Shown here: piece by piece, positions 7,623 through 16,044 of the stretch
Layout of the letters: each line of letters opens with the position of its first letter
How positions within the stretch are numbered: the stretch's first letter is position 1
NCBI RefSeq assembly: GCF_009733535.1
Contig: NZ_SMMI01000023.1
Span: 1-51,304, forward strand
From: Sphingobacterium endophyticum
GTDB taxonomy: Bacteria; Bacteroidota; Bacteroidia; Sphingobacteriales; Sphingobacteriaceae
Length of the DNA stretch: 51,304 nucleotides
Direction: 5' to 3'
Translations under genes and position numbers: made by a program
The notes under the pieces: model-generated
The model's database searches: none
The model's input: the letters and a program-made list of their open reading frames with translations, nothing else
What the model was told of the DNA's origin: nothing

Positions 7623-8018
7623 TTACATATTATCCATTAATAGGACATTGAATTTATGTCCATCAGGATCAGAAAAAACAAACCCATAATACCCTGCTTT
7701 ATCCCGTAATGGTTCATTAATTATAGTGCCTCCAGCATCTTTTACGGTTTTGTAAAATTCATCCACTTCTTTTTTTGATTCAGCAGATAATGTAAACATT
7801 ATCTCATTGCTATGTATCGGCCAAGAGGGAAGGTAATTGTCAATTTGAGAACCTTCTTGAAAATAGTGAATAACAAAATCGTCCTTTCCAAATTTAAAGC
7901 TTGCTAATCGAGGGTCATTGTTATTTCCATTAGGATTAAATCCTAATTGTCCATAAAACTTTCTCGTTCTTTCAACATCCTTGACACTGGAATTAGCCCA
8001 AATCATTGATGCATTCAT
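7623..8018 (-). CDS. VOC-family (glyoxalase/bleomycin-resistance-like) protein
   Basis: A 131-residue vicinal-oxygen-chelate fold protein. It has the paired beta-alpha-beta modules starting MIWANSSVKDVERTRKFYGQLGF and ending GYYGFVFSDPDGHKFNVLLM. Such proteins bind a metal in a small-molecule pocket; the substrate here is unknown. I place the start at the ATG at 8018, because the longer frame to 8066 would be encoded through the terminator hairpin at 8051-8084 and adds no VOC sequence. It follows the NTF2-like gene on the same strand, with the terminator between them, so its expression may depend on readthrough or on its own promoter. Confidence 0.85.
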   Translation of the reverse strand: MNASMIWANSSVKDVERTRKFYGQLGFNPNGNNNDPRLASFKFGKDDFVIHYFQEGSQIDNYLPSWPIHSNEIMFTLSAESKKEVDEFYKTVKDAGGTIINEPLRDKAGYYGFVFSDPDGHKFNVLLMDNM

Positions 8019-8047
8019 ATTATCCTTTTTAGACTTTATAAACACCG

Positions 8048-8084
8048 AAAAAAGCATATTGTTCAATTAAGACCAATATGCTTT
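8048..8084 (-). terminator. Terminator between the NTF2-like and VOC genes
   Basis: A perfect 11-bp stem (AAAGCATATTG 8051-8061, CAATATGCTTT 8074-8084) has a 12-nt loop. A minus-strand T-run follows (A-run at 8048-8053). It lies just after the stop of the 8090-8494 gene. Confidence 0.8.
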
Positions 8085-8089
8085 GTTTG

Positions 8090-8494
8090 TTAATTAGCAG
8101 AAGCATAATTCCAGAATTCGTCTTCTTCTTCGATTTTTTCAGAGAATAACCAAACTTCTTTGATTTTTTCATTCTCAATTCTGAAGAGATCAATTCCGTC
8201 CATTGCAGAACTTCTATCGTTCTTTTCAGCTTTGAAATGGATAGTAGCAGCAACTAAGTCTCCATTAACTGCAATGTATTTTAATGCATCAATGGCAAAA
8301 GTTCCATTGCTCCATTTTGAGAAATTTCCAAGGTGATTGAAGACTTCTCCTTTTCCCAAGTAAGTTCCGGATTGCACAGCATTTCCCGGTTGATGCCAAA
8401 CTACATCGTCTGAAAATAGATTTCCTACAGTTTCAAAATCTCCCTGAGCTAATGCGTTGAAATAAGATTCAATTAATTTTAAGTTTTTAGACAT
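8090..8494 (-). CDS. NTF2-like / SnoaL-type protein
   Basis: A 134-residue protein with the NTF2-like cone fold. The pattern SYFNALAQGDFETVGNLFSDDVVWHQPG is typical of the SnoaL-like group, followed by GKGEVFNHLG and the C-terminal strand IENEKIKEVWLFSE. Members are small isomerases, hydrolases or ligand binders; the activity here is unassigned. It is transcribed divergently from the HxlR regulator, with a well-formed inverted repeat between them, so it is the likely regulated partner. A terminator follows its stop. Confidence 0.85.
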   Translation of the reverse strand: MSKNLKLIESYFNALAQGDFETVGNLFSDDVVWHQPGNAVQSGTYLGKGEVFNHLGNFSKWSNGTFAIDALKYIAVNGDLVAATIHFKAEKNDRSSAMDGIDLFRIENEKIKEVWLFSEKIEEEDEFWNYASAN

Positions 8495-8555
8495 ATCGTT
8501 AAATATTTATTTTCTATTATTTAATACAAATTTCTATATTCACATTATATATGTC

Positions 8556-8582
8556 AAGTACCTACCTAAAAGTATGGTACTT
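8556..8582. promoter_or_regulatory. Candidate HxlR operator
   Basis: The inverted repeat AAGTACC (8556-8562) / GGTACTT (8576-8582) has centres 20 bp apart, two helical turns. It lies in the 117-bp divergent region between the NTF2-like gene and hxlR. On the minus strand it adjoins TTGACA, so binding there would block the NTF2-like promoter. HxlR-type regulators typically bind such GTAC-containing palindromes. Confidence 0.6.
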
Positions 8583-8611
8583 ACTTTGATTAAATAAATA
8601 TTGATTATCAG

Positions 8612-8938
8612 ATGGATAAAATTGAATTAAATATTTCTGATGAGCATTGTCCATTAAGAAAATCGCTTGAAATCATTGGCGGCAAGTGGACGATGCTGAT
8701 TATTTATCAAATAAATAAGCGAACAATACGCTATGGGGATTTAAAACGTAGTGTTGTAGGGATTAGTGAGAAAATGTTGATCAGCCAGTTGAAGTTTTTG
8801 ACTGAGAAAGGCCTGGTTCATAAAAAAGCATATGCCGAGATACCACCAAGGGTAGAATATTCGTTGACAGATGCAGGTAAGGAATTATTGCCCGTTATCA
8901 ATAACATTATTGATTATAGTATCAAGCATAATTTATAA
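8612..8938 (+). CDS. HxlR-family transcriptional regulator
   Basis: A 108-residue winged-helix regulator of normal length for the family. It has the HxlR hallmarks: an N-terminal Cys followed by PLRKSLEIIGGKWTMLII, the recognition region FxxLKRSVVGISEKMLISQLK, and the wing KKAYAEIPPRVEYSLTDAGKEL. The single Cys near residue 13 could sense oxidants or electrophiles, as in YodB and HypR, but this is an inference. It is divergent from the NTF2-like gene across a palindromic operator. It is followed after 3 bp by an alpha/beta hydrolase that is probably in the same transcript. Confidence 0.92.
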   Translation: MDKIELNISDEHCPLRKSLEIIGGKWTMLIIYQINKRTIRYGDLKRSVVGISEKMLISQLKFLTEKGLVHKKAYAEIPPRVEYSLTDAGKELLPVINNIIDYSIKHNL

Positions 8939-8941
8939 GGA

Positions 8942-9880
8942 ATGGCGATTAAGAATTTTGGATATCATCGGGTAGAATTTGAGGATATCGTGACAAAGGT
9001 GTTTTATACCCAATATCTTCCTGAAGGTAAAAAAAAGATAGGATCTGTAATCATTCTGCATGGAATGCAGGAGCATAGCGGCAGATATGATGAATTTGCG
9101 AATTATTTAGCAAATCATGGTCTAGCTGTATTAACTTATGATCATCCAGGACATGGAAAGACTGCTCGAAATGAGGAAGAATTAGGATTTATTTATAAAA
9201 AGAAGCCTGGTGAGTTATTAATAAAAGTTGGAATATCCATGTCAGAATTTTTTAATTCCCAACATCCTGAATTACCTCATTTTATTCTTGGACATTCTTT
9301 GGGATCTTTTATTACAAGGAATGTAATTCAAAAGATTGGAGAGCAATTTAGAGGTGTAGTTCTGGTAGGAACTGGTTCTTCCATGAATGGCGGATCAATC
9401 GGTTCTTTGTTTCTCGGGTTGCTTAATAAAGTGTCAGCAACAGTTCGTTCACAATTTATGAATGATAAGTTTGGGCAGATTAATAATGCCAAGTTCAAGG
9501 ATGAGCCGAATTTTGAAGACCTTAACTGGCTAAGCTTAAGTGAAAAGAATAGGCAAAATTATCTTGATGATCAATTGAGTGGGATTGACTTTTCCAATAA
9601 TGCCTTTTATGGTGCTGCCCAAGTTGCCCATTGGGGTACAAAGAGTAATTGGTGCAAGAATGTTCCAAAGGGTCTGTCTTTTTTATTAATAAGTGGTGAG
9701 GATGACCCTATTGGTGATTTTGGAAATGGAGTGAAACAATCCGTTGGTGATTTACTGAAAAATGGGAATAAGGATGTTTTATTTCATCTTTATCCAAAAC
9801 TGAGGCATGAATTATTAAATGAAGAAGTTAAGAAGGAAGTTTACTTTGAGATTTTTGAATGGATTCAGGAACGAGTTTAA
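8942..9880 (+). CDS. Alpha/beta hydrolase, monoacylglycerol-lipase-like
   Basis: A 312-residue cytoplasmic serine hydrolase of the Hydrolase_4 (serine aminopeptidase S33 / monoglyceride lipase) type. The oxyanion region is ILHGMQEHSGRYDEFANYL (about residues 38-57), then YDHPGHGKT, and the nucleophile elbow GHSLG puts the serine at residue 119. The acid lies in SGEDDPIG and the histidine in the LRHELLNE motif, so the triad is complete. Lysophospholipid or monoglyceride substrates are typical of the family. It starts 3 bp after the HxlR stop, which implies cotranscription and possible autoregulated control. Confidence 0.88.
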   Translation: MAIKNFGYHRVEFEDIVTKVFYTQYLPEGKKKIGSVIILHGMQEHSGRYDEFANYLANHGLAVLTYDHPGHGKTARNEEELGFIYKKKPGELLIKVGISMSEFFNSQHPELPHFILGHSLGSFITRNVIQKIGEQFRGVVLVGTGSSMNGGSIGSLFLGLLNKVSATVRSQFMNDKFGQINNAKFKDEPNFEDLNWLSLSEKNRQNYLDDQLSGIDFSNNAFYGAAQVAHWGTKSNWCKNVPKGLSFLLISGEDDPIGDFGNGVKQSVGDLLKNGNKDVLFHLYPKLRHELLNEEVKKEVYFEIFEWIQERV

Positions 9881-9950
9881 TCGATGTGAATCCTCTTGAC
9901 AAAGGGTTGTCATTAAATCAGTTTATTTTGAAAAGTTAATTGGAATTCAA

Positions 9951-10409
9951 ATGAAAAAAGAAACAATAGAATCATTTAATGTAATAGGAATTGCTGTAAG
10001 GACATGCAATACCGATGGGAGTGCAGCGCGAGACATTCCTGCACTTTGGGGAAAGTTTATGGCAGAAGGTATGGAATCTAAAATACCTAATAGGATGGAT
10101 GATGCGGTTTACTGTGTTTATACGGATTATGAAGGTGATTTTCAGTATCCTTATGTCACCCTTTTGGGCTGTAAAGTTGAAAATTTAGATATTATACCGG
10201 AGGGGATGGTTGGTGAAAAAATCGCAAAATCTAATTATGTGAAGATTAAAGTGGAAGGAAATATTTCTGGAGACGCTATATTTAACGCCTGGTCGCGCAT
10301 TTGGGAATCAGATATAGACAGGAGCTATCAAGCAGATTTTGAAGTTTATTCGGCAGAGAGTTGTCAGAATGAAAATCCATCAATGGATATTTTTGTATCG
10401 ATAAAATAG
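9951..10409 (+). CDS. GyrI-like / AraC effector-binding domain protein
   Basis: A 152-residue stand-alone small-molecule-binding protein of the GyrI-like (SHS2, YdeE-type) family. The layout is ALWGKFMAEGMESKIPNR, then VYCVYTDYEGDFQYPYVTLLGCKV, then a terminal IFNAWSRIWESD and DFEVYSAESCQNENPSMDIFVSIK. The last stretch corresponds to the conserved Glu-bearing strand of the fold. No DNA-binding domain is attached. It follows the hydrolase with a 70-bp gap and may be cotranscribed with it. Family confidence is high; the ligand is unknown. Confidence 0.85.
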   Translation: MKKETIESFNVIGIAVRTCNTDGSAARDIPALWGKFMAEGMESKIPNRMDDAVYCVYTDYEGDFQYPYVTLLGCKVENLDIIPEGMVGEKIAKSNYVKIKVEGNISGDAIFNAWSRIWESDIDRSYQADFEVYSAESCQNENPSMDIFVSIK

Positions 10410-10432
10410 AAGAGATTTTGAGAATTAAAATT

Positions 10433-10492
10433 TGCCTTCTGCAGTGCCCCAATTGTAGACACTTTTTTGGAGCATTGCAGAAGGCAGTTTTT
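10433..10492. terminator. Bidirectional terminator hairpin with an IS-end-like loop
   Basis: A perfect 11-bp stem (TGCCTTCTGCA 10433-10443, TGCAGAAGGCA 10476-10486) with weaker inner pairs is followed by GTTTTTT. It lies between convergent genes. The loop (10445-10474) runs from TG to CA and contains the stretch CCCCAATTGTAGACACTTTT, which resembles the terminal inverted repeats of some IS3-family elements, so it may be an IS-derived scar. Confidence 0.55.
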
Positions 10493-11271
10493 TAATAATT
10501 CACTTTAATAATATCATTTGAATAGTCCTTTACCAATTGAATTTTGAATCCTATTTGATCAGTCCTGTCAAAAAGTTTTCCTGTTAATCTGGTAATGTGG
10601 TTTTCTTTAAAAATAATATTTGGAATTTTTTTAGAAAAAACTAACTTCTTGTCGAAATCATAGACTTGTATTTCGTATTCCTGTACATCTTGACTACCAT
10701 AAATAATCGACCTGAGTGAATTACCAGATTTGATGTCCAGTGAAATTGTTTTAAAAAGTAGATACCTAGGCTCATCAAATTTATATATTCCAAATTTGAA
10801 TGGGTAAATCCTTGAAGGTAATTTTCCTCCAAACAATATGTACCCAATATTTTGGGGAATTTCATCTTTAATAAGGATCTCGATAACTGAATTTAATCGT
10901 GATAAAGAGATTGGATATTTCGTTAAATCTGATTTAATATGAAAATCATTAATCCTTAAAACGTAAGATTCGGGATTATTAATGATCAATAATCCATTAA
11001 ATTTATAGTTAAAGGTGTTGAGGTCTAATGATTGATTTTCTAAATCATTTGGATCTGTTATTATACTTCCCCAATGGGCTAAGATTACAAATTTGAATCT
11101 TCCTTTAGGCGAATTAAAAGTGTAGAATTCTGAATCAGTATTTTGGTTGTCTTGCCCACTTTTAAATCTTTCAGTTTTGATTTCTATCACGTTGTTTTCC
11201 AGATCCTCAATAAAGTAACTTAAAGTTGGTTGCTCTAACATTGGTCTTGGTTTATTCGAGTAATAGGTCAT
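10492..11271 (-). CDS. Hypothetical protein, weakly FimB/Mfa2-like C-terminus
   Basis: A 259-residue strand-rich protein with no signal peptide or transmembrane segment visible at the ATG at 11271. I see no upstream in-frame extension that adds one. The C-terminal 80 residues (YEIQVYDFDKKLVFSKKIPN, then FKENHITRLTGKLF) recall the closing strands of fimbrillin/Mfa2-like proteins of Bacteroidota. Those proteins are normally lipoproteins, however, so a truncated or decayed member is possible. It stands alone, convergent with the GyrI-like gene. The family suggestion is weak. Confidence 0.6.
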   Translation of the reverse strand: MTYYSNKPRPMLEQPTLSYFIEDLENNVIEIKTERFKSGQDNQNTDSEFYTFNSPKGRFKFVILAHWGSIITDPNDLENQSLDLNTFNYKFNGLLIINNPESYVLRINDFHIKSDLTKYPISLSRLNSVIEILIKDEIPQNIGYILFGGKLPSRIYPFKFGIYKFDEPRYLLFKTISLDIKSGNSLRSIIYGSQDVQEYEIQVYDFDKKLVFSKKIPNIIFKENHITRLTGKLFDRTDQIGFKIQLVKDYSNDIIKVNY

Positions 11272-11437
11272 GCGTATATTTATTAAAATTTTGAATATAA
11301 TTTAACTTTTATGTAATATTAATTAAAAATATAAATTAAAAGATGAAAAACCCAATTTTTCCAGAATACTTATTTTCCACAAAGTCACAAAGTGGGGGTG
11401 TTAATAGAGCTCCTCATAATTTTAACCTATATATTCA

Positions 11438-11466
11438 TTTGCAACAGGCTTTTATTGGTATCTTTG
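11438..11466 (+). promoter_or_regulatory. Promoter of the gpsA-hemF-M16 operon
   Basis: TTTG (11438-11441) and TATCTTTG (11459-11466) are 17 bp apart, fitting the Bacteroidota consensus. The inferred start is near 11472, giving a short leader of about 20 nt carrying the Shine-Dalgarno AAAGGAGG at 11481-11488. Confidence 0.65.
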
Positions 11467-11494
11467 TATTTTAAACAATTAAAGGAGGTTTCTA

Positions 11495-12490
11495 TTGGCA
11501 AATATTGGAGTGATAGGTAGTGGAAGTTGGGCAACTGCCATGATAAAAATGTTGACCGACAATCATCAGGAAAAACAAATCAATTGGTGGGTTCGAAAAG
11601 AGGAGGATATTGAATATATTGAACAATATCATCATAATCCATCTTATTTGAGTGCTGTTGAGGTAAAATTGGACCGTATCAGTTTATTTTCAGATCCTAA
11701 AGATGTTTTTGCAAACTCTGATATCATTATTTTAAATACTCCAGCCGCTTACCTTGAAGATGCTTTGAAAGACCTTGTTCCAGTAGATTTTCAGAACAAA
11801 CTTTTGATATCAGCAATTAAAGGGATTGTTCCGTCTATTAAAATGATAGTTGGAGAATTTTTAAACCAGAAATTTCAAGTTCCATTAGAAGATACAGTGG
11901 TTGTTGGTGGTCCATGCCATGCTGAGGAAGTTTCTCTTGAAAAATTATCGTATCTAACATTTGCATCTAAAAATACGGCAAATGCTGCTGTAGTAGCTCA
12001 ATATTTTCAAACGCATTATATTAAAACTGTAGTTTCAAATGACCTTTTAGGGGTAGAATATGGAGCTGTATTAAAAAACATCTATGCCCTAGCATGTGGA
12101 ATTTGCCATGGCCTTGGCTATGGTGATAATTTCCAGGCAGTATTAATTTCAAATGCAATCCGAGAAATGGAATATTTTGTTAACGCCATTGATCCTCAAC
12201 CTCGAGAAATTAACCAATCTGCTTATTTAGGTGATTTATTAGTTACATCTTATTCACAGTTCAGTAGAAATAGAACTTTTGGAAATATGATTGGTAAGGG
12301 GTACAGTGTGAAATCTGCCCAATTAGAAATGAACATGGTAGCGGAGGGTTACTTCGCATCTGAATGTATTCAGGATATAATTTTGGATCATCAATTAGAG
12401 ATGCCGATTTGTAATACAGTTTACAATATTCTATATAAAAATCAATCAGCAACAGTTGCTGTGAAAACTTTAGCAGATAAATTAACATAG
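11495..12490 (+). CDS. gpsA: NAD(P)-dependent glycerol-3-phosphate dehydrogenase
   Basis: A 331-residue cytoplasmic enzyme that reduces dihydroxyacetone phosphate to sn-glycerol 3-phosphate, the backbone for phospholipids. The Rossmann motif GSGSWATA is at residues 8-15. The family's catalytic lysine lies in GAVLKNIYALACG (Lys194), and SRNRTFG in the C-domain is the substrate-binding signature. The length is normal. The start is TTG, fixed by an 8-base Shine-Dalgarno six bases upstream and by the position of the Rossmann motif. A promoter lies directly upstream. It is the first gene of the operon with hemF and two M16 peptidases. It works opposite to glpD at 26.2 kb. Confidence 0.95.
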   Translation: MANIGVIGSGSWATAMIKMLTDNHQEKQINWWVRKEEDIEYIEQYHHNPSYLSAVEVKLDRISLFSDPKDVFANSDIIILNTPAAYLEDALKDLVPVDFQNKLLISAIKGIVPSIKMIVGEFLNQKFQVPLEDTVVVGGPCHAEEVSLEKLSYLTFASKNTANAAVVAQYFQTHYIKTVVSNDLLGVEYGAVLKNIYALACGICHGLGYGDNFQAVLISNAIREMEYFVNAIDPQPREINQSAYLGDLLVTSYSQFSRNRTFGNMIGKGYSVKSAQLEMNMVAEGYFASECIQDIILDHQLEMPICNTVYNILYKNQSATVAVKTLADKLT

Positions 12491-13387
12491 ATGATTAGCA
12501 AAGAAGAAATTGCGGAAAAATATAAAGTTATTCAAAATGAGATTACTGAAGCATTAGAGGCTTTGGATGGAAAAGCTCATTTTGAAGAAGAAATTTGGGA
12601 ACGAGAAGGTGGTGGTGGTGGAAGGACACGTGTTATTCAACACGGGGATATCCTGGAAAAAGGAGGGGTAAACTTTTCTGCCGTACACGGAAAACTACCT
12701 GAACAAATCAAGAAAGCTTTTGGAGTTGAAGAGGATGAGTTTTTTGCTACTGGAGTTTCTATTGTAATCCATCCCAATAATCCTTGGGTCCCTATCATTC
12801 ATATGAATATTCGTTATTTCGAATTGAATGAAGAAATACGATGGTTTGGTGGAGGAATTGATCTAACACCTCACTATGTGGATGAAAACGATGCTAGTTA
12901 TTTTCATCAAGAATTAAAATCGGTTTGTGAAAAATACTCTGCGGAATTTTATCCTAAGTTTAAAGAATGGGCTGATAATTATTTTTATATCAAGCATAGA
13001 GAGGAAACTAGGGGTATTGGAGGAATATTTTATGATAAACTGACTCCAGAAAAGGCAGGCATTTCCTTCCAAGAGATTTTTGATTTTTCCTGTGATTTAG
13101 GAAGGTTATTTCCGAAGGTCTATACTGAATTAGTTAATAGAAGTCGTTCAAAAGAATATACTGAAGCGGAAAAGAACTGGCAATATTTAAGAAGAGGGCG
13201 CTATGTTGAATTTAATTTGGTATATGATGCCGGTACTAAATTCGGACTGGAAACCAACGGAAGGATTGAATCTATTTTGATGAGTTTACCTGAACAAGCC
13301 AATTGGTTTTACAATTTCAAAACCGAATCTGGATCTAAAGAAGAAAAAACACTGTCCCTTTTGAAAAAGGGGATAAGCTGGGCTTAA
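12491..13387 (+). CDS. hemF: Oxygen-dependent coproporphyrinogen III oxidase
   Basis: A 298-residue enzyme that oxidatively decarboxylates coproporphyrinogen III to protoporphyrinogen IX in haem synthesis. The family signatures are complete: EREGGGGGRTRVIQHGDILEKGGVNFSAV near residue 35-65, the metal/substrate region IHMNIRYFE, WFGGGIDLTPHYVDE, and RGRYVEFNLVYDAGTKFGL near the end. The ATG begins at the base after the gpsA stop codon, so the two are translationally linked. Use of HemF implies growth with oxygen. Confidence 0.97.
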   Translation: MISKEEIAEKYKVIQNEITEALEALDGKAHFEEEIWEREGGGGGRTRVIQHGDILEKGGVNFSAVHGKLPEQIKKAFGVEEDEFFATGVSIVIHPNNPWVPIIHMNIRYFELNEEIRWFGGGIDLTPHYVDENDASYFHQELKSVCEKYSAEFYPKFKEWADNYFYIKHREETRGIGGIFYDKLTPEKAGISFQEIFDFSCDLGRLFPKVYTELVNRSRSKEYTEAEKNWQYLRRGRYVEFNLVYDAGTKFGLETNGRIESILMSLPEQANWFYNFKTESGSKEEKTLSLLKKGISWA

Positions 13388-13409
13388 TACATATTGATAA
13401 CCATATTCA

Positions 13410-14669
13410 ATGATAAAATTCGAGAGATTTACTCTTAAAAATGGATTGAAGGTATTGGTGCATGAGGATACTCATAGTCCGATGGCATGCATGAATATCC
13501 TTTATAATGTTGGGGCAAGAGATGAGCAAGAAGATAAAACAGGATTTGCTCATCTATTTGAGCACCTAATGTTCAGTGGCTCAGTAAATATTCCTAATTA
13601 TGACCAACCATTGCAACGCGTAGGCGGAGAAAATAATGCTTTTACATCTAATGATATCACAAATTATTACATTACACTTCCTGCATACAATATTGAGACA
13701 GCATTTTGGTTGGAATCCGATCGTATGATGGGCCTAGCCTTTAATGAACAAGGTCTTGAAGTGCAGCGGAATGTTGTTATTGAAGAGTTTAAGCAAAGGT
13801 ATCTAAATCAACCTTATGGGGATGTTTGGCTGAAACTTAGAGATTTAGCTTATAAAGTTCATCCATACAAATGGGCAACTATTGGTAAGGAAGTTAAACA
13901 TATCGAAGATGCAAAAATGGAAGATGTTAAGGCATTTTTCAATAAATTTTATACCCCAAATAATGCCATTATTGCGATCACTGGAAATGTGAAGTTGGAA
14001 GAGATCAAGAGATTGTCGGAAAAATGGTTTGGAGATATCCCATCAGGAGTTCCTAATCAGCGGAACCTTCCAAAAGAACCCAAACAGCAAGCAGCCAGAA
14101 TGGAAGAGGTATCTGCAGATGTTCCTGTAAGCAGCATATATATCGCATTCCACTCAGTTGATAGAATGCATTCAGACTATCAGATTATTGACATGGTAAC
14201 AGACATTCTAGCTAGAGGATCTTCCTCAAGACTATATCGCCGCTTAGTAAAAGATAAGAAGATGTTTAGCGAGATCAATGCCTATGTCTTAGGTAGTCTG
14301 GACAATAACTTGGTTGTTGTGGAAGGAAAGCCAGTAGAAGACATTTCATTGGAAGACGCGGAAAAAGCTATTTGGGAAGAATTGGATTTGATCAAAAACG
14401 AATTGGTTTCGATTGAAGAATTAACCAAGGTTAAAAATAAGATTGAATCAACCATTGTTTTTGCAGAGCTTTCCATATTAGATAAGGCCATGAATCTTTC
14501 TTATTATGAATTATTAGGTGATGCTGAGCTTTATAATAAAGAGGTTGATAAATATTTGAATGTATCTGCTGAAGATATACATCGAGTTGCTCAGGAAACT
14601 TTTCGCCGGGAAAATTCCTCAACATTAATGTATCAGGCTAGAAAAAAGGAGGTTGCTCATGCTGAATAG
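13410..14669 (+). CDS. M16-family zinc peptidase, catalytic subunit
   Basis: A 419-residue pitrilysin-type (M16B) protease. The zinc/catalytic motif HLFEH is at residues 48-52 (HxxEH), followed by the usual GGENNAFTSNDITNYY and the distal glutamate region NVVIEEFKQR. The C-terminal half is the second M16 domain. No signal peptide is visible, so it is probably cytoplasmic. It is paired with the next gene, which lacks HxxEH but has the R/Y motif. This is the classic two-subunit arrangement, in which peptides are cleaved inside a heterodimeric chamber. Confidence 0.93.
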   Translation: MIKFERFTLKNGLKVLVHEDTHSPMACMNILYNVGARDEQEDKTGFAHLFEHLMFSGSVNIPNYDQPLQRVGGENNAFTSNDITNYYITLPAYNIETAFWLESDRMMGLAFNEQGLEVQRNVVIEEFKQRYLNQPYGDVWLKLRDLAYKVHPYKWATIGKEVKHIEDAKMEDVKAFFNKFYTPNNAIIAITGNVKLEEIKRLSEKWFGDIPSGVPNQRNLPKEPKQQAARMEEVSADVPVSSIYIAFHSVDRMHSDYQIIDMVTDILARGSSSRLYRRLVKDKKMFSEINAYVLGSLDNNLVVVEGKPVEDISLEDAEKAIWEELDLIKNELVSIEELTKVKNKIESTIVFAELSILDKAMNLSYYELLGDAELYNKEVDKYLNVSAEDIHRVAQETFRRENSSTLMYQARKKEVAHAE

Positions 14670-15930
14670 AATAGATGCTCCATCGGTTAACGGAATCGGT
14701 GATATTTTACTTGAAAAACCTGAAGAGATTCTTTTCAAAAATGGACTTAAGGTTTTTGTATTTCATGCACCCGAGCAAGAATTAGTCAAAGCGGAATTTG
14801 TTTTTAAGAACGTCTTTGAGGGGCCCGAAAATCCTGTAAGGAATACTGCTTTGAGTTCAATGTTAAAGGAAGGAACTCAATCTCTTAATAGTGCACAGAT
14901 AGCGGAAAAAATTGATTTCTATGGTGCTTATCTGATCCCAGAATTTAGTTTTGACCACAATGCTTTAACGCTTTATACCTTAGGAAAGCATGTAGATGCG
15001 GTATTACCTATTGTGAATAATATTCTAAACAATTCTATTTTCCCTCAACAAGAATTAGATACTTATATCCGCAACAATAGGCAAAGCCTGCAGATTTCGA
15101 TGGAAAAGACCGACTTTGTTGCAAGAAGGAACTTTTATCAACAATTATTCGGGTCATCAAGATATGGTCAATCGGTTACCGATGAGTTATTAAAAGACCT
15201 GGATAGAGAAGATATCATTAGATTGTATAGGCAACAGATACAACCTAAAAACGCGACTTTATTTCTGTCTGGAAATATCACTCCAGAATTATTATTCAGT
15301 TTTAGAAATTACTTTGAAGACCAATGGGAAGGGGATACCCAAATTCATCATATTCCTTATATCCAAAAGCTTGAGCAATCCTCTGACTTACTGAAAATTG
15401 ACAAGCAAGGAGCGCTTCAATCATCCATTCGATTAGGTAAAGTAGGGATTCAAAGGTCCCATGCGGATTACCCGGCATTACAATTTGTCAACACATTATT
15501 TGGAGGCTTCTTTGGATCTAGGTTGATGAGTAATATCCGTGAGGATAAAGGATATACCTACAGTATAGGATCAATGATAGCAAATTTGAATCATGCAGGA
15601 TTTATATCTATCGTGACCGATGTGGGTTCTGAATATACCGAAGATACCTTAAATCAGATCGCTTTGGAATCAAGGAAACTTAGGGAAGAAAAAGTAGGAA
15701 ATGATGAGATTGAGTTAGTAAAGAACTATATGCTAGGTGCAATGCTTGGAAGTTTAGAGTCCATCTTTTCTCATGTAGATAAATTTAAATCTGTTTATTA
15801 TTCAGGATTGAACCTCGATTATTACACTTATTACACTAATGTAGTGCGTAATATGAATGCAGATCAAGTTCAAGATATAGCCCAAAAATACCTATCTACT
15901 GAAGATATGGTTAAAGTAGTAGTAGGGTAG
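14659..15930 (+). CDS. M16-family peptidase, non-catalytic partner subunit
   Basis: A 423-residue M16B-like protein without the HxxEH zinc motif. The C-terminal domain keeps the substrate-binding Arg and Tyr of the partner subunit, in RLMSNIREDKGYTYS (Arg294, Tyr301). I choose ATG 14659 as the start, although the frame opens at TTG 14653. The Shine-Dalgarno AAAGGAGG (14645-14652) sits six bases before the ATG and would abut the TTG. The gene overlaps the catalytic subunit by 11 bp, so translation is coupled and yields equal amounts. It is the last gene of the gpsA operon. Confidence 0.92.
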   Translation: MLNRIDAPSVNGIGDILLEKPEEILFKNGLKVFVFHAPEQELVKAEFVFKNVFEGPENPVRNTALSSMLKEGTQSLNSAQIAEKIDFYGAYLIPEFSFDHNALTLYTLGKHVDAVLPIVNNILNNSIFPQQELDTYIRNNRQSLQISMEKTDFVARRNFYQQLFGSSRYGQSVTDELLKDLDREDIIRLYRQQIQPKNATLFLSGNITPELLFSFRNYFEDQWEGDTQIHHIPYIQKLEQSSDLLKIDKQGALQSSIRLGKVGIQRSHADYPALQFVNTLFGGFFGSRLMSNIREDKGYTYSIGSMIANLNHAGFISIVTDVGSEYTEDTLNQIALESRKLREEKVGNDEIELVKNYMLGAMLGSLESIFSHVDKFKSVYYSGLNLDYYTYYTNVVRNMNADQVQDIAQKYLSTEDMVKVVVG

Positions 15931-15939
15931 ATGTTTTTG

Positions 15940-16032
15940 AGACAGTAGACAAAAGAAAGTAGACATAAGAATTTATAGGTGTGATAGTTTTTAGAAAACT
16001 ATTTCGGCTCTTATGTCTTATGTCTCTTGTCT
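15940..16032. repeat. Nested inverted-repeat element (REP/MITE-like)
   Basis: Between convergent genes lies a palindromic unit with three pairs of arms: AGACAAAAGA (15947-15956) with TCTCTTGTCT (16023-16032, 9 of 10), GACATAAGA (15962-15970) with TCTTATGTC (16009-16017, perfect), and a core ATAGTTTT/AAAACTAT (15984-15991, 15995-16002). Each arm also contains short direct repeats of AGACA or TTATGTC. It may double as a bidirectional terminator. Confidence 0.6.
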
Positions 16033-16044
16033 AATGTATATTTT

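Noticed and set aside
11343..11477. 44-codon plus-strand frame ahead of gpsA
   Set aside because: It covers the gpsA promoter elements and ends just before the Shine-Dalgarno, with no ribosome site of its own. Coding is unlikely.
13410..15930. Mitochondrial-type processing peptidase pair exported to the periplasm
   Set aside because: The two-subunit M16 arrangement is real, but neither protein has a signal peptide, so export is not supported.
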